Below, one piece after another: positions 14,842-24,439 of a DNA stretch of 64,000 bases. The notes beneath the pieces were generated by a model that had not been told where the DNA came from, did not search any database, and saw nothing but the letters and a program-made list of their open reading frames with translations. The translations under genes were made by a program, and so were the position numbers. The stretch comes from Limobrevibacterium gyesilva. Its GTDB lineage: Bacteria > Pseudomonadota > Alphaproteobacteria > Acetobacterales > Acetobacteraceae. The stretch spans positions 62,001 to 126,000 of the forward strand of contig NZ_JAPDNT010000009.1 of NCBI RefSeq assembly GCF_025989185.1. Reading direction: 5' to 3'. Numbering within the stretch: position 1 is the stretch's first letter; every line of letters begins with the position of its first letter.

Positions 14842-15791
14842 GACAGGCGCACCCGAGGATCGAGCAGCGCAATGATGACATCGGCGATGAGATTGCCGGC
14901 GATGACGAACAGCGCAGTGAACATGATCATGCCCATCAGGATCGGGTATTCCTTCATGTTCAGGGCATCCACGAACAGCCGCCCCATTCCCGGCCATCCG
15001 AAGATCGTCTCGGTCACCAGCGCGCCCGAGAACAGCGCCGGCAGTTCGATGCCCAGCAATGCGATCAACGGCTTCAGCGCATTCGGCATGGCGTGGCGCA
15101 GCAGTCGTTCGCGAGGGCGCAGACCCTTGGCCTTGGCAGTGCGCATATAGTCCTGGTGCAGCACTTCGAGGAGGGACGACCTTGCGTAGCGGCTCCAGAT
15201 GGCGGTGATGACAAGCGCCAGCACGATCGCCGGCAGAACCAGGTGCCGGAGCAGATCGAGCGGATTGCCTTCCTCGCCAAGCTCGAACATGCCGCCACTC
15301 GGCAGCCAGCCCAGACGAACCGCGAAGAAGTAGATCGCCATGAGGCCGAACCAGAATGTGGGGAAGGACAGCGCCACCATCGCGCCCGTCGTGGCGAGCG
15401 TGTCGAACACGGAGTAGCGCCGCACCGCCCCGAGGATGCCGATGGTGACGCCGATCAGGATGGCCAGCGAAAGTGCGGATCCCATCAACAGGAACGTCGC
15501 CGGCATGCGCTCGAGAATCACATCCAGCACGGGGCGACCGCCGAAGAACGTGTTGCCCCAGTTGCCCGTGAACATGCCCGCGGCCCATTTCAGGTATTGG
15601 ATATGCACCGGCTGGTCCAGGCCGAGCACCAGGCGGATGCGCTCGATGTCCTGGTTCGTGATGGTGGGATTGAGCGTGTAGACGGCCAATGGCCCACCCG
15701 GCGCCAGGTGCATCAACCCGAAGCCGATGATCGACACGCCGACCAGCAGCGGCACCGATTGCAGTAGGCGGCGAGTGATATAGGACAGCAT
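14838..15791 (-). CDS. Peptide-type ABC importer permease (DppB-like)
   Basis: A 317-aa inner-membrane protein with the DppB N-terminus MLSYITRRLLQSVPLLVGVS, a first transmembrane helix, the periplasmic region DIERIRLVLGLDQPVHIQYL, and five further hydrophobic helices. The EAA motif SSLLEVLHQDYMRTAKAKGL interacts with the ATPase. The end LIADVIIALLDPRVRLS is canonical. It overlaps DppC by 4 bp and follows the ATPase gene by 9 bp, which fixes it within one operon. Confidence 0.93.
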   Translation of the reverse strand: MLSYITRRLLQSVPLLVGVSIIGFGLMHLAPGGPLAVYTLNPTITNQDIERIRLVLGLDQPVHIQYLKWAAGMFTGNWGNTFFGGRPVLDVILERMPATFLLMGSALSLAILIGVTIGILGAVRRYSVFDTLATTGAMVALSFPTFWFGLMAIYFFAVRLGWLPSGGMFELGEEGNPLDLLRHLVLPAIVLALVITAIWSRYARSSLLEVLHQDYMRTAKAKGLRPRERLLRHAMPNALKPLIALLGIELPALFSGALVTETIFGWPGMGRLFVDALNMKEYPILMGMIMFTALFVIAGNLIADVIIALLDPRVRLS

Positions 15792-15800
15792 CGGAGCCCC

Positions 15801-16772
15801 CTATGCCGGATACAGATGGCAAGCGACCATGTGACCGCCGGGAAGGGTGGTCGTGGCCGGCGCCTCCTGTGCGCACCGGGCCATGGCACGCGGGCAGCGC
15901 GGATGGAAGGCGCATCCGCCAGGAGGATTGGCGGGCGAGGGCATGTCACCGCCCAGCACGACGCGCCGTCTGGTGTGGCCCGGGTCTGGCGACGGCACGG
16001 CGGCCAGCAGGGCCTCGGTATATGGGTGCTTGGGGTCGAAGAACAGCGCCTCTCGCGGGCCGCTTTCGACGACACGGCCCAGATACATGACCGCCACCCG
16101 GTCGCAGATATGGCTGACCACGCCGAGATTGTGCGAGATCAAGATGTAGGTGAGGCCGAGCTCGCCTTGCAGCCGCTTCAGCAGGTTCATGATCTGCGCC
16201 TGGATCGACACGTCCAGCGCGGAGACGGGTTCGTCGCCAATGATCAGCCGGGGCCGCAACGCCAGGGCACGGGCGATGCCAATGCGCTGGCGCTGGCCGC
16301 CGGAGAACTCGTGCGGATAGCGTTGCGCCGCCTCGGCGGGCAGACCCACGAGGCGCAGCAACGCGGCGGCGCGGTCCCGGGCTTCGGCGCCGCGTGCGAC
16401 GCCGTGAATCTCGAACGGCGCGGCCAGAATGCGGCCCACGGTCATGCGCGGATTCAGTGAGGACATCGGGTCCTGGAACACGATCTGCATACGCTGGCGC
16501 AGCGGCATAATCTCGCGTTGGGGCAGCCGGGTGATGTCACGGGATTCGAAGAGGATCTCACCGTCGGTTGGCTCCGTCAGCCGCAGGATCGTCTTGCCCG
16601 TGGTGGTCTTGCCGGAGCCGCTCTCGCCGACGATGCCCAACACCTCGCCGGCGGCGAGATCGAGGTCCACGCCATCGACCGCGCGGACATGGCCGACCGG
16701 GCGGCGCAGCACTTTCGACAGGATCGGGAAATACGTGCGCAGATTGCGAACCCGAAGCAGTTGCTCAGCCAT
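15801..16772 (-). CDS. Peptide-type ABC importer ATPase (DppF-like)
   Basis: A 323-aa ATPase with Walker [14 protein letters not shown]-loop VFQDPMSSLNPR, signature [14 protein letters not shown], Walker [14 protein letters not shown]-loop SHNL and the C-terminal FHPRCPRAMARC motif of oligopeptide transporters. ATG 16772 is chosen because [15 protein letters not shown] starts the conserved fold; the frame stays open upstream only because it runs opposite to the coding content of the previous gene. It overlaps that gene by 8 bp. With the DppD-like protein it forms the ATPase pair. Confidence 0.92.
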   Translation of the reverse strand: MAEQLLRVRNLRTYFPILSKVLRRPVGHVRAVDGVDLDLAAGEVLGIVGESGSGKTTTGKTILRLTEPTDGEILFESRDITRLPQREIMPLRQRMQIVFQDPMSSLNPRMTVGRILAAPFEIHGVARGAEARDRAAALLRLVGLPAEAAQRYPHEFSGGQRQRIGIARALALRPRLIIGDEPVSALDVSIQAQIMNLLKRLQGELGLTYILISHNLGVVSHICDRVAVMYLGRVVESGPREALFFDPKHPYTEALLAAVPSPDPGHTRRRVVLGGDMPSPANPPGGCAFHPRCPRAMARCAQEAPATTTLPGGHMVACHLYPA

Positions 16773-17787
16773 GACGCGGCTTCCAGCAGGCGACTTCCCG
16801 GTCGGACAAGGCCGGTTGCAGGGCCGGGCGGGTGCCGTGACATGCGGCGTCGGCATAGGCGCATCGGGGCGCGAAGGCGCAGCCCGCAGGCAACGTGCCT
16901 GGCGCAGGCACGAATCCCGGGATTTCCGGCAACTCCGCGGCCGGCGTGCGGACGACGCGTGGGATGGAGCGCAGGAGCCCTTCCGTGTAGGGATGCAACG
17001 GCGCCGCGAACAGCGCTGCCACCGGCCCGGTCTCAACGATGCGGCCGGCATACATCACCGCAACGCGATGCGCCGTTTCCGCGATGACTGCCAGATCATG
17101 CGTGATCAGCAGGATCGCCGTGCCCATTTCCTGCTGCAGCTGCTCCAGCAGTTCCAGGATCTGTGCCTGGATGGTCACGTCCAGCGCCGTCGTCGGTTCG
17201 TCGGCGACCAGGACCGAGGGGCGACATGCGAGTGCAATGGCGATCATGGCGCGCTGGCGCATGCCGCCGGACAACTGGTGCGGATAGACGGTCGCTGCCT
17301 GCGCAGGGCGAGGGATCCCGACGAGCCCGAGCAGCTCGTGCGTGCGTGCACGCGCGGCGGCCGCTGTCAGACCAAGATGCCGGACCAGCGGCTCGTCGAT
17401 CTGCCGGCCGATCGTCATGATCGGATTGAGCGAGGTCATCGGCTCCTGAAACACCATCGACAGGCGCGAGCCCCGAAGATCCGTCATCTCCCGCTCGGGC
17501 AGCCGCAGCAGGTCACGGCCCTCGAACATGACCGCCTTGCCGTCGATTTGCGCCGGCGGAGTTTCCAGCAGGCGCAGCAGGGCGAGGGAGGTCATGGTCT
17601 TGCCGCTGCCGCTCTCGCCCACGAGGCCAAGCGTCTCGCCCCGGCGCAGATCGAAGGAGACTCCATCGACGGCACGCATCACCCCGCCGGGAATGCGGAA
17701 ATGCACGTGCAGATCATCGACGCGAAGCACTGGCGCTGTATTGGCAGCCGAGGAGAGATCCGGCGCGGTCGTATCGGCGAGCGTCAT
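16765..17787 (-). CDS. Peptide-type ABC importer ATPase (DppD-like)
   Basis: A 340-aa ATPase. Motifs are Walker [13 protein letters not shown]-loop [11 protein letters not shown], signature [15 protein letters not shown], Walker [14 protein letters not shown]-loop THDL, and the C-terminal [12 protein letters not shown] cysteine motif. ATG 17787 is chosen over an adjacent in-frame TTG at 17790. The gene follows soxG after 75 bp in the same direction, tying this importer to sarcosine oxidase; the substrate is therefore likely an N-methylated compound or a peptide containing one (inference). Confidence 0.92.
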   Translation of the reverse strand: MTLADTTAPDLSSAANTAPVLRVDDLHVHFRIPGGVMRAVDGVSFDLRRGETLGLVGESGSGKTMTSLALLRLLETPPAQIDGKAVMFEGRDLLRLPEREMTDLRGSRLSMVFQEPMTSLNPIMTIGRQIDEPLVRHLGLTAAAARARTHELLGLVGIPRPAQAATVYPHQLSGGMRQRAMIAIALACRPSVLVADEPTTALDVTIQAQILELLEQLQQEMGTAILLITHDLAVIAETAHRVAVMYAGRIVETGPVAALFAAPLHPYTEGLLRSIPRVVRTPAAELPEIPGFVPAPGTLPAGCAFAPRCAYADAACHGTRPALQPALSDREVACWKPRHG

Positions 17788-17862
17788 CAAGGGCCTCGTC
17801 GAACTGGGATCAGGACAAGGATGCTGCCAGGGCCTTGCGATCGCCGCAACAGCGTTGCGGGG

Positions 17863-18456
17863 TCATGCGACGTCGTAACCCGTTTCCAATGCGGCGTGCG
17901 TGAGGGATTCCAGGAACGACACGGCGTAGGAGGAGAACACGATCAGGTCGAATCCGGGTGCCGCATCGCTATGGTGCAATACGCAGGCCAGATCCGCGAC
18001 CGGCGTCACGGCGACACGGCCCGGGCCGAATGCGCTGGGATGCAGATCCACACGGCAGAGTTTGGCCAGCACCCAGGCAGCGCGGCGGCCGGAAATGTGG
18101 AGTACGGTCCGGCCATGCGTCTGGTCGACCACCGAGCCCGCATCGCCGCATGCCGCCTTTATCCTGGCGGCGAGTGCGCCTTCGCTGCCACGTGGCGCCA
18201 CCAGCATCCAGGCGTCAGGCTGAATCCAAAGCGCCGTGATCTCGCCGGCCGACGCGGCGTTACCGGGCGAGGGCAATTGCAGGTCGAATCCAGCCTGCAT
18301 GGCACTGGCGACGTCGTCGCCTCGGCCTTTGCGTGCGAAGAGCTGCACCAGCACGCACTGGCGCTCGCTGATGTACACAGGGGCGTCGCCTGGCGCCCCG
18401 TAACGTCCGGCGGTGAGATGGCGGGCGAGCGGGCTGACCGGTTCAGGCGCGGACAC
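17863..18456 (-). CDS. soxG: Sarcosine oxidase gamma subunit
   Basis: A 197-aa SoxG-family protein. It shows the family pattern ISERQCVLVQLFARKG, ALWIQPDAWMLVAPRG, VVDQTHGRTVLHISGRRA and, at the end, FSSYAVSFLESLTHAALETG. SoxG is the structural gamma subunit of heterotetrameric sarcosine oxidase, contacting the folate-binding part of SoxA. The start is GTG 18456, overlapping the soxA stop by 14 bp, which indicates translational coupling. It is the last gene of a complete soxB-soxD-soxA-soxG set. Confidence 0.92.
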   Translation of the reverse strand: MSAPEPVSPLARHLTAGRYGAPGDAPVYISERQCVLVQLFARKGRGDDVASAMQAGFDLQLPSPGNAASAGEITALWIQPDAWMLVAPRGSEGALAARIKAACGDAGSVVDQTHGRTVLHISGRRAAWVLAKLCRVDLHPSAFGPGRVAVTPVADLACVLHHSDAAPGFDLIVFSSYAVSFLESLTHAALETGYDVA

Positions 18457-21373
18457 GCTGGTTCTCCGGATCGACGAAATACGGGCTTACGATCTCCACT
18501 TCCACCACTTCGCCCTTCAAAGGAAATGTTGCGTGCATGCGCGTGCCGATACGCTGGGCGCCGCCGCGCAGCATCGCAAGCCCGATCCAGCCCTCGATCT
18601 CGACCGCGCGTGTCACGCTGGTGATCCAACCATGGCTGGTGGTGCTGCCCGGCTCGACGAGATGTGCGCCAGCACGCAGCTTCTCGTCGCGGCGAGCCGC
18701 GCGCAGCCCGACGAGAGTCGGCCGACCGGTGTCGGTCAGGCCGGCCCGCTGCGCCAGGGTTCGGCCGATGAAGTCGCCGCGCTTCTTCAGCATCCTGGCG
18801 AGGCCGAGATCGGCGGCGGTGGTCTGGCCGTTCAGTTCCGAGCCGGCGACGTGACCTTTCTCGATGCGCAGCAGGCCGAGCGCTTCAACCCCGTAAGGGG
18901 TGATGCCGAATTCGCGGCCGGCCGCCAGGACCGCGTTCCAGACTTGCTCGGCGTATCCTGACGGAGTGGCGATCTCATACGCCATCTCGCCCGAGAAGCT
19001 GATGCGAAACACGCGGACCGGGCGGCCCTGCACGGTGCCATCGCCCACTGCCATGAACGGGAACGCCCCGTTGGACAGGTCGATGCCGTCAACGATCCTG
19101 GCGATCGTGTCGCGCGTCTTCGGGCCGGCGATCGACATGGCCGCCCACTGGTCGGTGACCGAGGCGAGCTGCACATCGAGGTCCGGCCAGGCCGTCTGCA
19201 GATGGAATTCCATGTGCGCCATCACCGCGGCCGCATTCACGGTGGTGGTGGTGACGAAGAAACGATCCTCGGCCAGGCGCGATGTGGTGCCGTCGTCGAA
19301 CACGATCCCGTCCTCGCGCAGCATCAGCCCGTAACGGGCGCGCCCGACGGCGAGGGTGGAAAACGTATTGGTGTAGAGGCGATCGAGGAATGTCGCGGCG
19401 TCGCGGCCTTGCACGTCGATCTTGCCCAGCGTGGACACGTCGCAGATGCCGACGGCACGCCGCACGGCGCGGGCCTCTCGCAGCACGCTCTCCCACGCGT
19501 CGGTATCGGTGGGGATCGGGTAGTAGGCCGGACGCAGCCACTGGCCGGCATCCATGAATTCGGCGCCGTTGCGCACATGCCATTCATGCAGCGCCGTGCG
19601 GCGGGTTGGGGCAAAGTGCTTGCCGACATGCGCGCCGGCGATCGCGCCCCAGGTGACCGGCGTCGCGAACGGGCGGAATGTCGGCAGGCCCACATCCTGC
19701 ACGCGCTCGCCGCGCGCCTCCGCCAATACCGCAGCGCCGACGATGCCGCCGGTTTTGCCCTGGTCGGTGCCCATCGTGTGCGTCGTGTAGCGCTTGGCGT
19801 GTTCGATATGCTTGTAGCCTTCGCGATGCGCCAGGCGGATGTCGTCGGTGGTGACGTCGTCCTGGATGTCCACGAAGGCCTTGCCGCGGGCCTTCACCTC
19901 CCAGATCGGCAGCACGCGGGCGTCGGCAGTCGTGCCGGTCGGCAATGGGATGGCGGGTGCGGCCGCGCCAAGGGCCGCGGCGCCTGCCTTTGCGCCATCG
20001 GCCGCCGCCTCGGCGATCCCCGTGACGCCCGCGGCGGCGCCGGCGGAATGCTGCGCCAGAACGGGGACGCCGGGAACATAGGTGGCGAGCGCCTCGTTCC
20101 ATCGCAGCGGCGTGCGCGATTGGCTGGCGAGATGCACGGCCGGATTGATGCCGCCGGAGACGCAGAGCAGGTCGGCGACGACCGCAGTATCGGTGCCGGC
20201 GCCGCCACGACGGCGCACATGGGCGCCGTGCAAAGCGGTGCCGCCGGAGGTTCCGGCGATCTCGCTGTCGGCCCAGACGGAGATGCCCCGGGCGCGCGCG
20301 GCGGACGCACCGGCCGACTCCGGCCGCGGATCGACCGCACCGGCGATGGCAACGCCCGCGTCCTGCAGCGCGAACAGGCTGTCATAGGCCGCGTCGTTGT
20401 TGGCGAAGAGCAAAGCGCGTGCGCCCGCCTTCACGCCGAACCGCGTCGCATAGGCCTGTGCGGCACCGGCCAGCATCACACCAGGGCGATCATTGCCGGG
20501 GAAGGCGATCAGACGCTCATGCGCCCCGGTCGCCAGCACGACAGTCTTCGCGCGGATGGTCCAATAGCGCTGGCGCGGCGTGTTCGGCAGTGGCGCCGCC
20601 ACGTGGTCGGCGACACGTTCCACCGCACCCAGGACATTGTGGTCGTAATAGCCGAACACGGTGGTGCGCGGCAGGATCGTGACCTCGGCCATGGACTGCA
20701 GCGCCGACACCGTCTCGTCACGCCAGGCCGCGTGCTCGGGTTCCATCAGCAGGCCGCCGCCGAGTTCGAAGTCCTGCTCGCACAGGATCACGCGCGCACC
20801 GCCGGCGCCGGCGACCCGCGCGGCGGCCAGGCCGGCCGGGCCTGCTCCGACGACCAGCACGTCGCAATGCGCGTGCATGGTCTCGTACTGGTCAGGATCC
20901 GGCTCGCGGGCGGCGCGGCCAAGGCCGGCCGCGCGGCGGATCAGCGGCTCGTAGACCTTTTCCCAGAACGAGGCCGGCCACATGAAGGTCTTGTAGTAGA
21001 ATCCGGCCGACAGAACCGGCGCGGCCAGGGCGCCCAGCGAAAGCAGATCGAAGCGCAGCGAGGGGAAACGGTTCTGGCTGGCCGCCTCCAACCCGTCGTA
21101 CAGCTCCGCCATCGTCATGCGCGTGTTCGGCTCGCGCCGGGCGCCGCTGCGCAACTCGGCCAGCGCATTCGGCTCTTCGGTGCCCGCGCTGAATATGCCG
21201 CGCGGCCGATGCAGCTTGAAGCTGCGCCCGACCAGACGCACCCCGTTGGCGAGCAGAGCCGAGGCCAGCGTATCGCCGGGATGACCTTCATAGGCGCGTC
21301 CGTCGAAGCGGAAGCGCAGGACGCGATTGCGGTCGATGCGTCCGCCGGATGCGGTGCGAAAGCGCTGGGTCAT
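18443..21373 (-). CDS. soxA: Sarcosine oxidase alpha subunit
   Basis: A 976-aa protein of full family length. Domains in order: an N-terminal Fer2_4-like region (LRFRFDGRAYEGHPGDTLAS, VGRSFKLHRPRGIFSAG), an NAD-binding FAD/pyridine fold (VLVVGAGPAGLAAARVAGAG at about 172-191), a central region with VVLATGAHERLIAFPGNDR, and from about residue 600 an aminomethyltransferase (GCV_T) domain for tetrahydrofolate. SoxA accepts the methyl-derived formaldehyde onto THF while SoxB oxidises sarcosine to glycine, giving H2O2 and 5,10-methylene-THF. It starts at ATG 21373, overlapping the soxD stop by 4 bp. Confidence 0.96.
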   Translation of the reverse strand: MTQRFRTASGGRIDRNRVLRFRFDGRAYEGHPGDTLASALLANGVRLVGRSFKLHRPRGIFSAGTEEPNALAELRSGARREPNTRMTMAELYDGLEAASQNRFPSLRFDLLSLGALAAPVLSAGFYYKTFMWPASFWEKVYEPLIRRAAGLGRAAREPDPDQYETMHAHCDVLVVGAGPAGLAAARVAGAGGARVILCEQDFELGGGLLMEPEHAAWRDETVSALQSMAEVTILPRTTVFGYYDHNVLGAVERVADHVAAPLPNTPRQRYWTIRAKTVVLATGAHERLIAFPGNDRPGVMLAGAAQAYATRFGVKAGARALLFANNDAAYDSLFALQDAGVAIAGAVDPRPESAGASAARARGISVWADSEIAGTSGGTALHGAHVRRRGGAGTDTAVVADLLCVSGGINPAVHLASQSRTPLRWNEALATYVPGVPVLAQHSAGAAAGVTGIAEAAADGAKAGAAALGAAAPAIPLPTGTTADARVLPIWEVKARGKAFVDIQDDVTTDDIRLAHREGYKHIEHAKRYTTHTMGTDQGKTGGIVGAAVLAEARGERVQDVGLPTFRPFATPVTWGAIAGAHVGKHFAPTRRTALHEWHVRNGAEFMDAGQWLRPAYYPIPTDTDAWESVLREARAVRRAVGICDVSTLGKIDVQGRDAATFLDRLYTNTFSTLAVGRARYGLMLREDGIVFDDGTTSRLAEDRFFVTTTTVNAAAVMAHMEFHLQTAWPDLDVQLASVTDQWAAMSIAGPKTRDTIARIVDGIDLSNGAFPFMAVGDGTVQGRPVRVFRISFSGEMAYEIATPSGYAEQVWNAVLAAGREFGITPYGVEALGLLRIEKGHVAGSELNGQTTAADLGLARMLKKRGDFIGRTLAQRAGLTDTGRPTLVGLRAARRDEKLRAGAHLVEPGSTTSHGWITSVTRAVEIEGWIGLAMLRGGAQRIGTRMHATFPLKGEVVEVEIVSPYFVDPENQRVRA

Positions 21374-21645
21374 TCCGAGGGCACATCCACGACTGTCGTG
21401 GCTGGTGCCACCTGCCGCACTTCATGCGTCATGGTATGGCGCACCACCTTCAGGAACTGCCTGCAACCCGCGGCATGATGCCACCACTCCACGTGCCAGC
21501 CGCGCGGGTTCCGCCGTGTGTAGACATAGTCGTAGAAAGCGTCGGCCGGCGCGTCGGCGGATGGACGCCGGACTGTGGCATCGCCCCGATAGGCGAACTC
21601 GACCTCGTCGCGCGGCCCGCAATAGGGGCAATCGATGCGGATCAC
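21370..21645 (-). CDS. soxD: Sarcosine oxidase delta subunit
   Basis: A 91-aa small subunit with the zinc-binding start IRIDCPYCGPRDEVEFAYRG, FYDYVYTRRNPRGWHVEWW, and the HAAGCRQFLKVVRHTMTHEV end. SoxD stabilises the alpha/beta assembly. I chose GTG 21645, directly after the soxB stop (21647-21649), because SoxD proteins begin a few residues before CPYCG; an upstream in-frame GTG at 21678 would overlap soxB and has no better ribosome binding site. The gene overlaps soxA by 4 bp. Confidence 0.9.
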   Translation of the reverse strand: MIRIDCPYCGPRDEVEFAYRGDATVRRPSADAPADAFYDYVYTRRNPRGWHVEWWHHAAGCRQFLKVVRHTMTHEVRQVAPATTVVDVPSE

Positions 21646-21646
21646 G

Positions 21647-22897
21647 TCATTGCAACCATGGAAAGGGGCCGTTGCCACGTTCGTCGAGCAGGCGCCCGTC
21701 GCGGAAGCGCTCCAGCGTATGGGCCGCGTTCAGCCGGTGCGGCTCGTCTTTTGCGATGGTCCAGGCATGGCACCAGCCGGAGCCGGGTGTCGCCTTGAAT
21801 CCGCCGTAGCACCAGCCGGCGGTCATGTACAGGCCCGCAACGGGCGTCCTGGCGATGATCGGCGATCCGTCGAACGTCATGTCCATGACTCCACCCCATT
21901 GCCGCAGGCCGCGCAGGCGCGACAGGCTAGGCATCATGGCGATGCCGGCTGCCCAGACATGCTCCACCACCGGCAGGTTGCCGCGCTGGGCATAGGTGTT
22001 CCAGCCATCCAGCCCACCGCCGAACACCAGGCCGCCTTTGTCGGACTGGCTGATGTAGAAGTGCCCGGCGCCGAAGGTGATGACCTGATCGACCAGCGGC
22101 TTCACGCTCTCCGACACGAAGGCCTGCAGAACGTGGCTTTCCATCGGCACGTCGAGCCCGGCCATCTGCGCAAGTCGCGAGGTATTGCCGGCAACCGCAA
22201 GCCCGATCCGCCCGGCGCGGATCGGGCCGCGCGTCGTTTGCACCCCGGTGACGCGCCCACCCTCGACATCGATGCCGGTGACCTCGCAATGCTGGATGAT
22301 ATCGACGCCGCGCGCATCGGCCGCGCGGGCGAAGCCCCAGGCCACCGCGTCGTGCCGCGCCGTGCCGCCCCGCTGCTGCAGCAGGCCGCCCATCACCGGG
22401 AACCGGCCATTGTCCACGTCGATCAGCGGGCAGTAGGCGCGCACCTGTTCCTTGTCGAGCAGTTCGGCATCGATGCCATCCAGTCGCATGGCGTTGCCGC
22501 GGCGCGCCGCGGCGTTGCGGGCGCCGTCGGAGTGGAACAGGTTCAGCACGCCCCGCTGGCTGACCATGGCGTTGTAGTTCAGGTCCTGCTCCAGCCCTTC
22601 CCAGAGCTTGAGCGACCATTCATAGAAATTGTGGTTTTCCGGCAGCAGGTAGTTGGAGCGGACGATCGTGGTATTGCGCCCGGTATTGCCCAGGCCGATC
22701 GGTCCTTTTTCCAACACGGCCACGTTGGTGATGCCATGCTCCTTGGCCAGGTAGTAGGCGGTTGCCAGGCCATGCCCGCCGCCGCCGATGATGACGACAT
22801 CGTAGGCCCGCTTTGGCTGAGGATCGCGCCAGGCGGGCGTCCAGCCGCGATTGCCCGTCAATGCCTGCGTGAGAAGCCTGAGTCCCGAATACCGCAT
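21647..22897 (-). CDS. soxB: Sarcosine oxidase beta subunit
   Basis: A 416-aa DAO-fold flavoprotein and the catalytic subunit. Visible are the FAD motif YDVVIIGGGGHGLATAYYLA, the GNTGRNTTIVRSNYLLPEN loop, GGTARHDAVAWG, and the end VAGLYMTAGWCYGGFKATP. His182 in TARHDAV is the likely covalent FMN attachment site by comparison with characterised heterotetrameric enzymes (alignment from memory, not computed). It oxidises the N-methyl group of sarcosine. It is the first sox gene; 85 bp separate it from the M81 peptidase gene upstream, so it may have its own promoter or be co-transcribed. Confidence 0.95.
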   Translation of the reverse strand: MRYSGLRLLTQALTGNRGWTPAWRDPQPKRAYDVVIIGGGGHGLATAYYLAKEHGITNVAVLEKGPIGLGNTGRNTTIVRSNYLLPENHNFYEWSLKLWEGLEQDLNYNAMVSQRGVLNLFHSDGARNAAARRGNAMRLDGIDAELLDKEQVRAYCPLIDVDNGRFPVMGGLLQQRGGTARHDAVAWGFARAADARGVDIIQHCEVTGIDVEGGRVTGVQTTRGPIRAGRIGLAVAGNTSRLAQMAGLDVPMESHVLQAFVSESVKPLVDQVITFGAGHFYISQSDKGGLVFGGGLDGWNTYAQRGNLPVVEHVWAAGIAMMPSLSRLRGLRQWGGVMDMTFDGSPIIARTPVAGLYMTAGWCYGGFKATPGSGWCHAWTIAKDEPHRLNAAHTLERFRDGRLLDERGNGPFPWLQ

Positions 22898-22982
22898 TTT
22901 CGCCTCGCAGACTCGACTATGCGGTGCAGGTCCAAGACGAGCAAGGCCGCGTCGGCTTCAATTCGCAGGAAGACAAGTTTTG

Positions 22983-24434
22983 TCACAGCCAGGGATTGGG
23001 ATCGAGCGGCGCAATCGGCCGGCGGATCTTCGTGTAGGGAATCTTCGCGGGATCGGGCGGATAGGGGCCGCCGCAATCGACGTAGATGATCGCAGCGGCA
23101 AGGGGCGCGAAGGCCGCGTGGAAATGGTTCGACGATTTCACCACCACGATCTTCTTGCTGCCGAGATCAATCCCGAGCTCGGTGAACACCGCCGGATTGA
23201 ATGTCTGCGCACGGCCGGTGGCGAGCACGACATCGAGCGTACCGATCGTCACGGCAGCAGACGGTCCCAGGGAGACGATGCTCTGCTCGAACGGGATGCG
23301 CAGATCATCCGTGGCCGCACGTATGCGCACCAGGGCATCGATCGGGCGGCCCGACGTGGCGGCGGCCTTGCCGCCGAAGCGCAGCGGCAGCTCCGCACCC
23401 GGGCCGGCGGCAACGCAGAACGCGGCGGCCCCTGGGTCCCAAAGCGCCCCGACTGCCGACGGGATATCGGGATGCTTCAGAAGCTCCTCGATCAGGAACG
23501 TGCTGTCGCCGGCAACGCCGCCGCCCGGGTTGTCCCAGCGATCGGCCAGCACCACCGGGCCGCCGGGCGTGCGCAGGGCTTCGGCCACGGCTTCGGCAGG
23601 CTTGAGATGCACGGGAACGCCGGAGGCGCCCCAGGAAATGACCTCGCGCCCCAGCTGCTCGGCCAACGCCGCTGCTTTCGCCTGGTCGCCATCCGCATAC
23701 ACCAGCACCTTGGTCCCGACGTCGTAGACATCGGCGGCCTGGAAGCCGTGTATGACGGAGATCGACAGGATGCCGTCACGCCCTTCCATCGCCATCAGGC
23801 GGTCCACGAACGAGCGGCCCGGCTCGCGGCTGGTCATGTAGCCGCCGATGCTGCGGCAGTCGAAAAGTCCGGCGGCGGGCTTGATCCGGCCTTCGGCGGT
23901 GCGCAGGCACAGCGCCGTCAGCTCCTCGGCGCGGGCCAGGAAGTCGGTGTGCGGGAATTCCTTGAACGCCACGATCACATCGGCCGCCTGCACCATCGCG
24001 TCCGACAGATGCGCATGCAGGTCCAGTTCCGCGCCAATGACGGCACCTGGTGCCAAAGCACGCGCGCGGGTCAGCAGGTCGCCTTCGCAGTCGTCGTAGC
24101 CGTGCGCGACCATGCAGCCATGCAGGCCGAACAGCACCACGTCCACCGGGAGGGCGGCGCGCAACTGGCCGAGGATTTCGTCGCGCAGGCCTTCATACGT
24201 GCTCCGGCCGACGATACCGGCCGGCTCGGCCCACGTGGCGGTGCCTTCGATCAGCGTGTGCCCGCCTTCCGCCGCGAACCGCCGGGCCGCGACGATTGGC
24301 GCGCTGCACAAGGTCGGCGTATCCGGGTGCGTGCCGGGGGGACAATAGAACGCCGTCTCGAAACTGCGCCGATCCGTGGGGATCGGCGCGAAGGTGTTGG
24401 TCTCGGTGCCCAGGCTGGCGGCGAAGATGCGCAA
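22983..24434 (-). CDS. M81 family metallopeptidase (MlrC-like)
   Basis: A 483-aa protein of the M81/MlrC family, named after the enzyme that finishes microcystin degradation. Family motifs present: the N-terminal GTETNTFAP, LHGCMVAHGYDDCEGDLL, AELDLHAHLSDAM with probable zinc ligands, and DNPGGGVAGDST in the second half. The end KIPYTKIRRPIAPLD is typical. It probably cleaves a small peptide or amide in the cytoplasm. The gene starts 5 bp after the stop of a periplasmic binding protein gene and lies just before soxB, suggesting import, hydrolysis and demethylation in sequence (inference). A second, divergent M81 gene lies at 26205. Confidence 0.88.
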   Translation of the reverse strand: MRIFAASLGTETNTFAPIPTDRRSFETAFYCPPGTHPDTPTLCSAPIVAARRFAAEGGHTLIEGTATWAEPAGIVGRSTYEGLRDEILGQLRAALPVDVVLFGLHGCMVAHGYDDCEGDLLTRARALAPGAVIGAELDLHAHLSDAMVQAADVIVAFKEFPHTDFLARAEELTALCLRTAEGRIKPAAGLFDCRSIGGYMTSREPGRSFVDRLMAMEGRDGILSISVIHGFQAADVYDVGTKVLVYADGDQAKAAALAEQLGREVISWGASGVPVHLKPAEAVAEALRTPGGPVVLADRWDNPGGGVAGDSTFLIEELLKHPDIPSAVGALWDPGAAAFCVAAGPGAELPLRFGGKAAATSGRPIDALVRIRAATDDLRIPFEQSIVSLGPSAAVTIGTLDVVLATGRAQTFNPAVFTELGIDLGSKKIVVVKSSNHFHAAFAPLAAAIIYVDCGGPYPPDPAKIPYTKIRRPIAPLDPNPWL

Positions 24435-24439
24435 TGGCG

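Noticed and set aside
19202-21478. A 758-codon plus-strand open frame opposite soxA
   Set aside because: soxA is full length with clear domains; the opposite frame is a GC artefact without motifs.
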